Below are positions 36,407 through 45,700 of a stretch of 64,000 nt of DNA, one piece after another. This stretch comes from JABFRG01 sp038210445 (GTDB lineage: Bacteria > Myxococcota_A > Polyangia > Polyangiales > Polyangiaceae): NCBI GenBank assembly GCA_038210445.1, contig JBBQWQ010000002.1, positions 248,001 through 312,000 on the forward strand, written 5' to 3'. Under the pieces are notes generated by a model. That model was given only the letters and a program-made list of their open reading frames with translations, had not been told where the DNA came from and made no database searches. The stretch's first letter is position 1. Each line of letters starts with the position of its first letter. The position numbers and the translations under genes are program-made.

Positions 36407-36769
36407 TCAGCTGTAGTCCTTCTCCATCCGCTCCTGGTCTTCCTTGCAACGGATGCAGAGCGTGGTCTCCGGGCGCGCTTCGAGGCGCTTGACGGAGATC
36501 TCTTCTTCGCATTCCTCGCAGACGCCGAAGCTACCGTCTTCGATCTTGCGAAGCGCCTTCTCGATCTTGTCGAGGAAGACCTTTTCGCGGCCGCGCAGGC
36601 GGAACGTGAACGACTGGAGGTACTCGCTCGAAGCCAGGTCCATCTCGTCCGGAAGGTCGTTGGCGTCGAGAGACATGTCCTCTTCCAGCGTCTGTTTCGC
36701 CTTCTTGATGATCTCGTCGCGCTTTTCCGTGAGGAGCGTCTTGAACTTCTTGAGCTGTTGTTTGTTCAC
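36407..36769 (-). CDS. dksA: DksA/TraR-family zinc-finger transcription regulator
   Basis: 120-residue DksA-like protein acting on RNA polymerase through the secondary channel, often together with (p)ppGpp. The N-terminal coiled coil (about 1-75) carries the tip motif DEMDLAS (Asp41, Asp44, Ala46), matching the DxxDxA tip needed for DksA function. The zinc finger uses Cys84, Cys87, Cys105 and Cys108. GTG start with GGAG about 11 nt upstream. A sigma-70-like promoter lies about 100 bp upstream. A small alarmone synthetase gene occurs at 57.6 kb, so both arms of stringent-type control are in the window, though not linked. Confidence 0.92.
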   Translation of the reverse strand: MNKQQLKKFKTLLTEKRDEIIKKAKQTLEEDMSLDANDLPDEMDLASSEYLQSFTFRLRGREKVFLDKIEKALRKIEDGSFGVCEECEEEISVKRLEARPETTLCIRCKEDQERMEKDYS

Positions 36770-36869
36770 GAGGGGCTAGCTCCCGAGTGCGTGCGCGATG
36801 CGCAGGAATGAATCGTTCGAGATCGCTACGCGGGGGCCGACTTGGACCCGCGCCGTGGCGAGGCGAAAG

Positions 36870-36898
36870 ACGTTATGTACGGAGAGCGGCCACGTCAA
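36870..36898 (-). promoter_or_regulatory. Sigma-70-like promoter for dksA
   Basis: On the minus strand, -35 TTGACG (36898-36893), a 17-bp spacer and -10 TAACGT (36875-36870). It predicts a leader of roughly 95 nt before the dksA GTG. Good -35, moderate -10; based on consensus matching only. Confidence 0.5.
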
Positions 36899-37064
36899 CC
36901 GGTGCTCGGCACAATCGCCCGAACGAAGCCGCCGGGCGTTGGCACTTGACTCGGCGACCGAGGGGCGGTCGCGCAGGCCGCGCGAATTTCGAGCAAATCT
37001 GACAAGATTGCCGCGGGCATGGGTCTCGACGGCCGGGACCGAGCTCGAACGGGAATAAACGGGA

Positions 37065-38033
37065 ATGACGCGCTGGGCGATGGGGATCGACGAAAATGGC
37101 ATGGGCCCACGGCTGGGCCCCCTGGTCGTGACGTCGGTGCTGGCGCAGGTCGACGCGCGCGGCGAGCGCACGGTGCACCGGAAGCTGCGCGGAGAGATCA
37201 CCGCGCGCCTGGGCGACTCCAAGGCGCTCGTGGCCTACGGCGAGGGCGCCCTCGGTGAGGCCTGGGCGCGGGCCATCGGGGAGCGCACCGGGCTCGACGC
37301 CGGCTCGCCGGCGCGCTTGCTCGGCGGACTGCTCCTCGACCCGGAAAAGGCGCTGCGGGCCCGATGCCCAGACGCCCACGCGAGCCAGTGCTGGGACGCC
37401 ACCGAGGCGTTTGTGGCGCCGGAAGAAGCGGTGGCGCAGGCTCGGGCCGACCTCGAGACGCTCCTCGATCGCGGCGTTCGCATCGCCCGGGTGCGCGTGG
37501 TCAAGCTCTGCACCGACGCGCTCAACGAGGGCGCGGCGCAAGGCCGCTCGCGCTTCGCGATGGACCTCCATGCGATGGAGCGGCTCTTTCTGTCGGGCGT
37601 CGAGGCGGCGCGCGAGAGCGACCGGACCGACGTGGCCGACCTTCGCGCCACCGCGGGAAAAGTGGGTGGCTACGCGTTCTACGGCTCGGTGTTCGGTCCG
37701 CTCGCGGGGCGCCTGCACACGGCGCTCGAAGAGGGCCGCGCCCGGAGTGAGTACGTCTTTCCGAGCCTCGGTCGCATCGCCTTCGTGCGCGACGCCGACG
37801 CATCGCACGCGCTGGTGAGCCTCGCTTCGCTGGTGGGCAAGTGGGCGCGCGATCTCTTCATGCAGCGCATCGTGCGGCACCACCGGCGCTTCGGCGAGCT
37901 CCCCGACGCGAGCGGTTACCACGACCCGGTCACCGCTCGCTTCGTCGAGCGAAGCCAGCTGGCGCGAAGGGCGCGTGCGTTCCCCGACGCGTGCTTCGAG
38001 CGAACGAAGCGCGCGACGGCGACCGGCGACTGA
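37065..38033 (+). CDS. Divergent RNase HII-like protein
   Basis: 322-residue protein with recognisable but altered RNase HII/HIII features. The N-terminal GIDENGMGPRLGPLVV corresponds to GxDEAGRGPxxGPVV, keeping Asp9-Glu10 but losing the Arg of GRG. DSKAL at 51-55 corresponds to DSKKL. Near residue 199 the sequence GKVGGYAFYG lies where I expect a D-K-x-G-G motif in related proteins, with Gly in place of Asp. It may be an inactive or specialised nucleic-acid-binding relative rather than a housekeeping RNase H. ATG 37065 has GGGA upstream; ATG 37080 is also possible. Ends 4 bp from a convergent lipoprotein gene. Confidence 0.7.
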   Translation: MTRWAMGIDENGMGPRLGPLVVTSVLAQVDARGERTVHRKLRGEITARLGDSKALVAYGEGALGEAWARAIGERTGLDAGSPARLLGGLLLDPEKALRARCPDAHASQCWDATEAFVAPEEAVAQARADLETLLDRGVRIARVRVVKLCTDALNEGAAQGRSRFAMDLHAMERLFLSGVEAARESDRTDVADLRATAGKVGGYAFYGSVFGPLAGRLHTALEEGRARSEYVFPSLGRIAFVRDADASHALVSLASLVGKWARDLFMQRIVRHHRRFGELPDASGYHDPVTARFVERSQLARRARAFPDACFERTKRATATGD

Positions 38034-38037
38034 GCGG

Positions 38038-39216
38038 CTACGGCTTCTTGGGTGCTGCCGAGGCCGAAGGCGCTGCGCTGCCGGCCGGCACGGCGGCCTT
38101 ACCGAGAATCGCCTTGGCGCGCGCGATGGCGTCGTCTTTCGACACGCGTGCGGCCTCGGGTTTGGCGCCGGCCGCGCGGACCGAGAACTCCTCGTCGCCG
38201 ATGCCGATGAGCTGGGTACCCTTTCGCACCACGAGCCACTCGGTCTTGGGGCTGTCTTTGGAGCCGCCGGTGGCGATGTGCACGGCGTCGTCGCCGCCGG
38301 CGACCGCCGGGACCGCCTGGGAGCCGGGCTTATTCTTCAGCGTCTTGAACACGTCCTTGGCCTGGTCGGCGTCGTCCTTGGCGATGGCGAAGACGCGGTA
38401 ACGCTTGTCGCCCTCCTTGTAAAACCCCATGGCGAGGGGCCCGACGTTGCCGAGGCCCAGCGGGTTCTTGGGCAGATAGAGGAGGCCGTTGGGCACGAGG
38501 TTCTCGCTGGGCAGGAGCTTCACCGCCGCCAGCTTTTCGCCGGAGCCCGGGAGCTTGTCGGCGATGGCGCGGCCCATCTCCGGCAAGAGCGCGTCGGACG
38601 ACTTGGTGAGCGCCTCGGGCGACTCCTGCTCGTTGTTGTACTGGAGCTCGAGGAGGTACTCGCCCTTCCACACGTAGGCGCGGCCGGTGCCGAGGGCGCC
38701 CGCACCGCCCGCCTGGAGCACGCGCGGCGTCGCCTTCTCGACCGGGTCTTGCTCGCCGAGCACGTTCTTGGTGAACATACCGAGGGCGCCGTGCGCGTCG
38801 GCGAACTGCCACAGATAGAGCTCGACGGTGGTGCCCTTGCCCGCTTCGTCGCTGTAGCGCGCAGCCACCATGCGGGTGCGACCGAAGTCCTTGTAGATCT
38901 CGCAGCCGCCGTCGAGGGCCGTGGTGCAGATCTCGGCGGCCGTGAACTTCGCCTTCTCGCCATACGTCTTGACGTCGGGGTCCACGCAGAAGCCCTTTAC
39001 CTTCCGGGGAAAGTAGGCCGCTGTGGCGGGGTCCTTGACGTCGGCATCGAGGCACGCCGCAGCCACCGCCACGGTGGCCGACGGGGGCGGCCCCGCAGAG
39101 CTGCTCGACGTGCCCGGGGGCGGGGTATCCCTCTTGGGCTCTTGCTTGTCGCAGGCTGCGAGAGAGCCGAGGGTTGTCGCCAAAACAGGCACCAGAAGGA
39201 GCGGGCGCACATTCAT
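38038..39216 (-). CDS. Putative lipoprotein (possible DUF6599 type)
   Basis: Exported lipoprotein of 392 residues (MNVRPLLLVPVLATTLGSLAAC, lipobox LAAC), with a short Pro/Ser linker then a globular domain. Phrases such as TVELYLWQFADAHGALGMFTKN and GRAYVWKGEYLLELQYNN resemble a domain I recall as DUF6599, in which a protein reports on a physical surface or stress; this name is tentative. A Ser/Ala/Pro-rich tail ends the protein. It stands alone, divergent from the minor-pilin operon across 256 bp. Substrate and partner are unknown. Confidence 0.78.
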   Translation of the reverse strand: MNVRPLLLVPVLATTLGSLAACDKQEPKRDTPPPGTSSSSAGPPPSATVAVAAACLDADVKDPATAAYFPRKVKGFCVDPDVKTYGEKAKFTAAEICTTALDGGCEIYKDFGRTRMVAARYSDEAGKGTTVELYLWQFADAHGALGMFTKNVLGEQDPVEKATPRVLQAGGAGALGTGRAYVWKGEYLLELQYNNEQESPEALTKSSDALLPEMGRAIADKLPGSGEKLAAVKLLPSENLVPNGLLYLPKNPLGLGNVGPLAMGFYKEGDKRYRVFAIAKDDADQAKDVFKTLKNKPGSQAVPAVAGGDDAVHIATGGSKDSPKTEWLVVRKGTQLIGIGDEEFSVRAAGAKPEAARVSKDDAIARAKAILGKAAVPAGSAAPSASAAPKKP

Positions 39217-39443
39217 GGGGGGGCTTTTAGCCTACACATGGACGGTTGACCAGTGCCGGTCTCCCGGCCAAAAGCGGCCTGGGGAGGGAGCGATTCCCTC
39301 GGCGTTTCGCCTACATGCGCGCAGCGAGACGCACCCAGAGGCACCTCGCATCTTTTTCATACTTCCGCAAAAGATAGCCCCAAAGGCGGCGGTTCTCGAG
39401 AGCGACGCTTTGAATTCATTGGGTTTTACTGCCTCGATGCCGG

Positions 39444-39459
39444 GGGCACATGCCTTGCT
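39444..39459 (+). promoter_or_regulatory. Sigma-54-like -24/-12 element upstream of pilin operon
   Basis: GGGCACATGCCTTGCT matches TGGCAC-N5-TTGCW at all but the first base, with exact GG-N10-GC spacing. The predicted start (about 39469) lies only a few nt before ATG 39473, which is unusually close. Pilin genes are often sigma-54-dependent, which supports it. Confidence 0.42.
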
Positions 39460-39472
39460 CAGAGCGTCCTCG

Positions 39473-40102
39473 ATGTCTTTTGTCCGTCGCCGAGGAAACG
39501 CCGCCTTCACGCTCATGGAGCTGATGGTGGTGGTCGTCATCATCGCGGTCCTCGCGGCCATCGCCATTCCTGGCATGCTGGCCGGGCAGGACGAGCGGCG
39601 TGCGTTCCAGGCCGCGGCCGACATCTCGGCGGTGATCCGCGAGGGTCGCTCCCGCGCCATGGGTCGCGGGGTAGCTGTCATGACCACCCTGCAGACCTCC
39701 GGCACCAACGGGGACTTCGTGCTCCTCGACGATCCCGCCTCGGTGGTCGTGGACGGCGGCGCGTCGGTGGCGCAAGTGGGCGGCTGCAAGGGCATCGACT
39801 GGACCACCGGCGTGAAGAACGCAGAGGTGCACATCGGCGGCGGCATCTACACGCAGGCGATGGTGAACGTCGACATGAAGCTCAACGGCGCCGCCGTCAC
39901 CAAGGCCTATCTCTGCTTCGCGCCCTCGGGCCGCGTGTACTTGAACACCGGCGGCAGCAACGCCAACGCGATTCGCACCGCCGACGGCATGACCGACCCG
40001 CTCGAGATCGTGGTGACGCGAAAGAGCGGCGCCACGCAGCTCGGCCTCACCCGCACCGTCGTCGTTGCCCCCTCGGGCGCCACCCGGATCGTATCCAAAT
40101 GA
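39473..40102 (+). CDS. GspH/FimT-family pseudopilin
   Basis: Minor type IV pilin or pseudopilin. A class III prepilin leader MSFVRRRGNAA is followed by FTLMELMVVVVIIAVLAAIAIP, the hydrophobic helix with Glu5 needed for assembly. The residue before the cut is Ala rather than the usual Gly. A GspH-like globular domain follows (AAADISAVIREGRSRAMGRG). The 209-residue version from ATG 39473 places the leader correctly; ATG 39437 would add 12 residues. First gene of a coupled minor-pilin operon, ending in ATGA overlap with the next gene. Confidence 0.9.
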   Translation: MSFVRRRGNAAFTLMELMVVVVIIAVLAAIAIPGMLAGQDERRAFQAAADISAVIREGRSRAMGRGVAVMTTLQTSGTNGDFVLLDDPASVVVDGGASVAQVGGCKGIDWTTGVKNAEVHIGGGIYTQAMVNVDMKLNGAAVTKAYLCFAPSGRVYLNTGGSNANAIRTADGMTDPLEIVVTRKSGATQLGLTRTVVVAPSGATRIVSK

Positions 40103-40716
40103 GAACGTCGCGCACCCAGCGCTCGAGCCAGCTCGGGTACACCTCGGTCGAGGTGCTCATTGCCATCACCATCTTCTCCATCGGCGCCGCCGGCGTCATC
40201 GCCATGCAGCGCGCCACCGTGCAGGGCAACTACGACGCACGCGCGATGGACGTGGCCAACAACATTGCCCGCGAGTGGCAGGAGCGGCTGCAGCGAGACG
40301 CCGATACCTGGCAAGACCCGCAGACTGCGTTCGCAAGCGCGACCATCAACACGCTCTGGCTCAACGCCGCGACCACCACCCCCACCGTCAAGGTTCCGAC
40401 CTACCCGACCGGCGCGGCAGCGGGTCGCAGCCCGGCGTTCGACCTCCTGGGTCGCGACCTGAGCAAGGCCGAGGGCGAGGGCACCACCGCCGAGGTTGCA
40501 ACGTTCTGCACCCAGCTCTCGCTCACCGCGTTGACCAACCCCAAGGCGGGCGAGCCGACGCGCCTGGTTCGCGCCGAGATTCGCGTGTACTGGGCGCGCA
40601 ATGGCGGCACCTTGAAGTGCACCGAAAGCGACGCCACCGACGTGACCGCTTCGCCCACCAACGAGCGCTATCGCTCGGTGACGACCATGGCTCTCGTGCG
40701 GGGGAACTTCAAGTGA
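40099..40716 (+). CDS. PilV-like minor pilin
   Basis: Minor pilin with leader ending in Gly (SSQLG) followed by YTSVEVLIAITIFSIGAAGVIAM, which keeps Glu5 and the hydrophobic helix. The segment GVIAMQRATVQGNYDARAMDVANNIA resembles PilV. Two cysteines in the C-terminal half (FCTQ, LKCTE) may pair. 205 residues. ATG overlaps the FimT-like stop by 4 bp and the stop overlaps the PilW start (GTGA). Probably processed by a PilD prepilin peptidase that is not in the window. Confidence 0.88.
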   Translation: MRTSRTQRSSQLGYTSVEVLIAITIFSIGAAGVIAMQRATVQGNYDARAMDVANNIAREWQERLQRDADTWQDPQTAFASATINTLWLNAATTTPTVKVPTYPTGAAAGRSPAFDLLGRDLSKAEGEGTTAEVATFCTQLSLTALTNPKAGEPTRLVRAEIRVYWARNGGTLKCTESDATDVTASPTNERYRSVTTMALVRGNFK

Positions 40717-42071
40717 GCAACGTGCACAAGGCGCCCCGGAAGACCTCGCCTACCTCCGGCACGATGGCGCCCGCGCGAAGGCGCGCGTTCACGCTGGTGG
40801 AGCTGCTGGTCTCGCTGGTAGCCGGCCTCCTGGTGGCGATGGCGGTCATGGGCCTCTCGCGCGTGGCCACCACAACGTTCCACGAAGAGGCACGCGCCTC
40901 CGGCACCGAGCTCGGGCTTCGGGTCGCCGCCGAGCGCCTGCGGGCAGACCTCTCGCGGGCCGCGTACATGGGCACCAGCAACATCCAGAAGGACCCGCTG
41001 GTCAGCAAACTGAAGGGCGAGACCGTCGTCGACAAGGCCAACAAGTTCCCCAATGGCCTGGCCATTCTCGCAGGCATCGCGTTCACCTCCGGCGGGTCGG
41101 CCGCCGCCGTCGCTACCGGGGAAATTGCCACCGAGAAGGCCAACTACGCCAAGGTCGCCGCCCTGTCGGCGACCAACGGCGTGGCGCCGGACTCCATCCT
41201 CCTCGGCGGCAACATGACCACCGCCGACGAATACATCGTGCAGTCGGTCATCGACAGCGGCGGCGAGGGCTGCGGCGGCCAGACGGTGACGCTCTCGCGC
41301 GACAGCGCGGCGGTGCTGCGGCTGGTGCAAAAGGTCGACGGTTCGCCCAAGACCGACGCGGAAGCGACGTCGGCGCTGAAGGACGCGTTCGTCCCGGCGA
41401 CGGGCGGCCAGTTCATGGCGCGCATCGTCGACGACTCCGGTCACCAACAGTTCCTGGCGCTGTGCCCCACCAAGCCACCGCTGGTGAGTGGCACCGGTAC
41501 CACCATCCAGGTGATGATCTCGCCCGACTCGCGGGTGCTCAGCGCCACCGAGACCGGCGGCAATGGCGGCATCGCGGGCTTTGCGGTGGGGCGCATCACC
41601 ATCAACCCGGTGCAGTTGGTGCGCTGGTCGCTCCGGCGAATTCCCAACACGCTCCTCGACACCGGCGTGGCCGCCGTCGACGACGCCAAGTTCGACCTGG
41701 TGCGAACCTGGGTCGACGCCACCGGTGCCGAGGTGAAGTCGGAGCTCATCGCCGAGTACGCCACCGACCTGGTATTCAGCTTCGCGTACAACGACGGCAC
41801 GCCGACCCCGAAGTTCTCGGATTTCGGTGCGGCGATCCCGCTCGCCGCCCCGCTCGCGGTGCCCGCCAACGTCACCTCGAAGCCCGAGCAGATTCGCTCG
41901 GTGCGCTTCCGCCTCTCGCTGCGCACGCCCATGGGCGATCGCGCGCAGCCGCTCGCGGGCCCCGACGGTGGCTTCCTCTATCGGTATCGGCTGGCCGACG
42001 CCGGAGAGAACGCCTTCGCACGCGTCCGGACCATCGTCTCCGAGGTCAACTTGCAGAACCAGTTCCGGTGA
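40713..42071 (+). CDS. PilW-like minor pilin
   Basis: 452-residue minor pilin. The prepilin cut site lies in RRRA/FTLVELLVSLVAGLLVAMAV, again with Ala at -1 and Glu5 present. The mature protein is longer than Gammaproteobacterial PilW and contains a PilW-type C-terminal part with QIRSVRFRLSLRT. The GTG start is coupled to the PilV gene; ATG 40764 would give a shorter leader. It is followed by the PilX gene after at most 8 bp. Confidence 0.87.
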   Translation: MSNVHKAPRKTSPTSGTMAPARRRAFTLVELLVSLVAGLLVAMAVMGLSRVATTTFHEEARASGTELGLRVAAERLRADLSRAAYMGTSNIQKDPLVSKLKGETVVDKANKFPNGLAILAGIAFTSGGSAAAVATGEIATEKANYAKVAALSATNGVAPDSILLGGNMTTADEYIVQSVIDSGGEGCGGQTVTLSRDSAAVLRLVQKVDGSPKTDAEATSALKDAFVPATGGQFMARIVDDSGHQQFLALCPTKPPLVSGTGTTIQVMISPDSRVLSATETGGNGGIAGFAVGRITINPVQLVRWSLRRIPNTLLDTGVAAVDDAKFDLVRTWVDATGAEVKSELIAEYATDLVFSFAYNDGTPTPKFSDFGAAIPLAAPLAVPANVTSKPEQIRSVRFRLSLRTPMGDRAQPLAGPDGGFLYRYRLADAGENAFARVRTIVSEVNLQNQFR

Positions 42072-42079
42072 GAACGACC

Positions 42080-42709
42080 ATGAACCAGCACATCAAATTC
42101 CGCGCGCGGCGCCGCAAACAGAGCGAAGGCGCGATCATCTTCATCGTCGCCACCACGCTGGCGCTGCTGGCTGCGATGGGCGTGTACGCGCTCACCAACA
42201 CCACCTCCGAAGTTCGCACCGCCGGCTACCAGCGGCAGGCGCTGCAGGCGCACTACGTCACCAACATCGCGACGGTGTCGGCGGTGGAGGTCTTCTCGCC
42301 CGACAACGTCAGCTACATCGACAACCAGATGCGCACCGTGACGCCGTCGACCCCGTGCCTCTCGGCGCCCCCGGTGGGCATGAACGTGGGCTTCTCCACC
42401 AGCGGCGTCTCCGACATCGCCCGCCGCTGCCTCAAGCTGCCGCCCAACTACATCACGCAGATGGTAGGCAACGGCACCGCGGTCATGCCAGGCGGACGCA
42501 TGAGCTCGTTCTTCGACGGCTCCTACAACACCGAGGTCACCGATCCGGTGACCAACGGGGTGCAGGCCGGATTCGATACCAACAACGGCAAATGCTTTTA
42601 TCGCTACACCCTCACGTCGTACGGCCGTTTGACCGATGGAACGAAGCTTTTGGGTCAAGAGGCGTCGCGAGCTCGCGTCGTGGTCGGTCCCCTGGATTGT
42701 GGAGGCTGA
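42080..42709 (+). CDS. PilX-like minor pilin
   Basis: 209-residue protein with a charged lead (RARRRKQSEG) followed by the hydrophobic helix AIIFIVATTLALLAAMGVYAL and the motif TSEVRTAGYQRQALQAHY, which places it in the PilX family. As in other PilX proteins, the Glu5 typical of pilins is absent. A GTG at 42068 overlapping the PilW stop (GTGA) is an alternative start that would fit the coupling pattern of the operon. GGAGG near its end serves as the ribosome site of pilY1. Confidence 0.87.
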   Translation: MNQHIKFRARRRKQSEGAIIFIVATTLALLAAMGVYALTNTTSEVRTAGYQRQALQAHYVTNIATVSAVEVFSPDNVSYIDNQMRTVTPSTPCLSAPPVGMNVGFSTSGVSDIARRCLKLPPNYITQMVGNGTAVMPGGRMSSFFDGSYNTEVTDPVTNGVQAGFDTNNGKCFYRYTLTSYGRLTDGTKLLGQEASRARVVVGPLDCGG

Positions 42710-42711
42710 AT

Positions 42712-45700
42712 ATGAAGCACTCGAAACTCCGCACCGTCGGACTCGGCATCGCCATCCTTCTTCTGGGCGCCCCTGCGGCGGCGCAAAAGTCCAAGGCGGG
42801 CACCAGCAAGAACGAGATGCCCAACGTTCTCCTGCTGGTCGACACCTCTGGATCCATGGAGAAGATGCCCGACGGGTCGGCGGCCACCTGCGGCGTCAAC
42901 GTCACCCCCAATCGCTGGGGCTCGCTGGTACAGGCGCTCACCGGCAACCTGCAGCCGTACTACAGTTGCGCCTCGCAAACGCGGAGCGGCACGGCGTTCA
43001 CCGGCGAGTTCGGTTCGTCGATCTACGACAACGGCTACTTCTTGCCGTTCAACCGGCCGCTTACCGGGACGTCGCTCTCGGCCATGTGCGGGCTCACCCA
43101 CCAGGGCTCGAACCTCAACCAGAAGCTGGTCGACGCCACCACCTGGAGCTGGGGCGCGCCGAACAGCTGCAACTTCGACCAGGCCGACGACGGCCAGCTC
43201 GATATCGCGAAGGACCTGGTTCGCTTCGGCCTCATGACCTTCGACAACCTGCCCGACAAGTCCACGAACGCGGCGGGCATGTGGAGCTACTACGTCGGCT
43301 CCGCGAAGCAGGGACAGCTGCCGGCGTGCTCGGCGGTCGACTACGAGCTTGGCGCCCGCAACGACAACGCGCCCGACTGGGAAGGGCGCCTCGTTCGGTT
43401 CCCCAAGAAGAACGCGAAGCTCAAGGACGTTCGCAAGCAGAACGGCGAGCTCCAAGACGTGCTGCGCTCCATGCGCCCCTACGGCGGTACGCCCATCGAC
43501 GCGATGATGGACGACGCCAAAGACTACCTGTGGAACGACATGGGCGATGCCGACGACGCCGCCAGTGACGGCTCCACCAAGGGCGGCACGGCGTGCCGTG
43601 AGGAGTACATCATCCTCCTCACCGACGGCGCGCCCAACCTCGACATGCGCACCGCGTGCCAGGCGGCCGGCGGCAACTGCCCCTACCCGAAGAAGGCCTA
43701 CGAGACCGCCAACGACCTCAACACCGCGTACGGCGCCAAGGCGCGGGTGAAGACCTACGTCATCGGCTTCTCCGTCAACGACACCGGCCCCTCCAGCTTT
43801 CCCCTGGGCCAAGCCACCTGCCGCGGCTGGTACGATACCGTCACCGCCTCTTCTCCCCCAGCAAACAAGGCCGCCGATTTCGCCACCGCATGCACGGCGC
43901 TCGCGCCCGCCAGCGGCACTGCGGCCGCGGCGTGCTGCACGCTGAACCAGATCTCGGTGAACGGCAACGGCGGCCCGGCGTTCTTCGCCGAGAGCCAGGC
44001 CGACCTCGCCGCCGCCATGGCGAAGATCCTCGGCGGCATCGCCAAGGGCGACACCACCCGCACCATTCCCAGCTACGCCGGCGTCTCCGGAGCGAACTCC
44101 AGCTCCGCTACGTTCCTTGCCTCTTTCGACCCGCAGCCGGTAGACCCGTGGCTCGGGAACATCAGCCGCGAGCGCTTGCAGTGCGATCTGGTGAGCGGCA
44201 GCCCGACCTTCGGCAAGCGCGTCGCGGTGACGCCCACCCAGGCCGCCGGCGACGACTTCGGCTTCGTTCTCGAGAAGCAGAACCTTGCGGGCAAACGCAA
44301 CGTGCTCCTGGTGAACCCTTCGGATATTGCCGCCGGCAAAGTGGACGGCGGCATCACGCTTCGTCCCAACGCGCCGACGTCGGCCGGGTCTGCGCTCGAC
44401 GGCTTCGTGGCGGAGACCAGCACGCAGAAGTTCGGCAGCGCGACCATCAGCACCGCCTTCAGCACCTTCTTTGACGATCGGGTCTTCGAGACCACCAACC
44501 GCACCTGCCCTCGTTCTCGCGATCCGCTCAACGTGGCCGTCCCCGCGCTGAGCGCCCTCGAGTGCGCGAAGGTGGGGCTCGGCTTCACGTTGGCGCAGGC
44601 TTCGGGTCTCACCTTCGGCGGCTACGACTTTTCGAAGTACCGATGCCCGTGGGACACGACGAGCAGCTCGTACAAGTGCAAGCCGATGGGCGCGGTCTTC
44701 CACGCCAACCCCATCTACGTCGGCGCCCCCGCGGCGCCGCTCCGCGACGAGACCTACCAGGACTTCGCGCGCATGTACAAAACGCGCCCGGCCACGCTCT
44801 ACGTCTCGAGCATCGACGGCCTGTTGCACGCATTCAAGAGCGACGAGACCGACGCCACGGCCAAGCCGAACATCGAGATGTGGTCGTTCGTTCCGCCGGC
44901 GGCCCTGAAGCGCCTCGCCACGAACATGCCGCTCGCGAACCAGATCATCCACGACGGCCAGCCGGTTGCGCGCGACGTGGTCTTCGAGCGCACCGTGTCC
45001 ACCGTCACGCCGGGCAGCTACGGCACCGGCACCAACGCCGGCAAGCTGTGGCACACCGTGCTCATCGGTAGCTTCGGCGAAGGGTCGCGCGGCTACTACG
45101 CCCTCGACGTCACCAACCCGGGTCCGGGCACCTACGACGCGGGCACCGCCGGCGCGGGCTCCGACACCTGGAAGGTGGCCGCCCTCAAGTCGACCACCGA
45201 GCGTTGGCCCGACGGCGACAGCGCCCAGGGCGATCGCATTCCCGGACCGCAGTTCCTGTGGCAGATGGTCGACGTCCCCGATGCTTCGGGCGCCGGTCCC
45301 GCCGGCCCCAAGGTCGGCAAGGACAACGCCAACCGCGACCGTTACAGCATGTTCGGCAAGGTGTCGGCGACCCCCGCCATCGCCACGCTGTTCTTCGACC
45401 CGAGCACCAGCGGCACGGGCGCGGCCAAGGAAGTCGCGGTGGCCATCCTCCCCGGCGGTTACGAGGACGACGCCGCGAGCGGCAAATGCAACCGCGCGCT
45501 CTCCACGTACTCGCCCCCCAGCGGCATGGTAGCCAACCGCAGCGACAGCGCCTTCACGCCGCGAACCAAGGTTCGCAAGTGGGGCTCCAACTGCTCCGAC
45601 GCAGTGCCCGGTCGCTCGCTCAGCATCGTTCGCCTCGACACCGGCGAAGTGGTTCGCGTGTTCGCCCGCAGGGAAGACCGGCCGCGCCAGCTCGAGCTCG

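Noticed and set aside
36776..37222. 148-codon minus-strand frame upstream of dksA
   Set aside because: It runs into the RNase HII-like gene on the other strand and crosses the predicted dksA promoter; composition is typical of a high-G+C antisense shadow.
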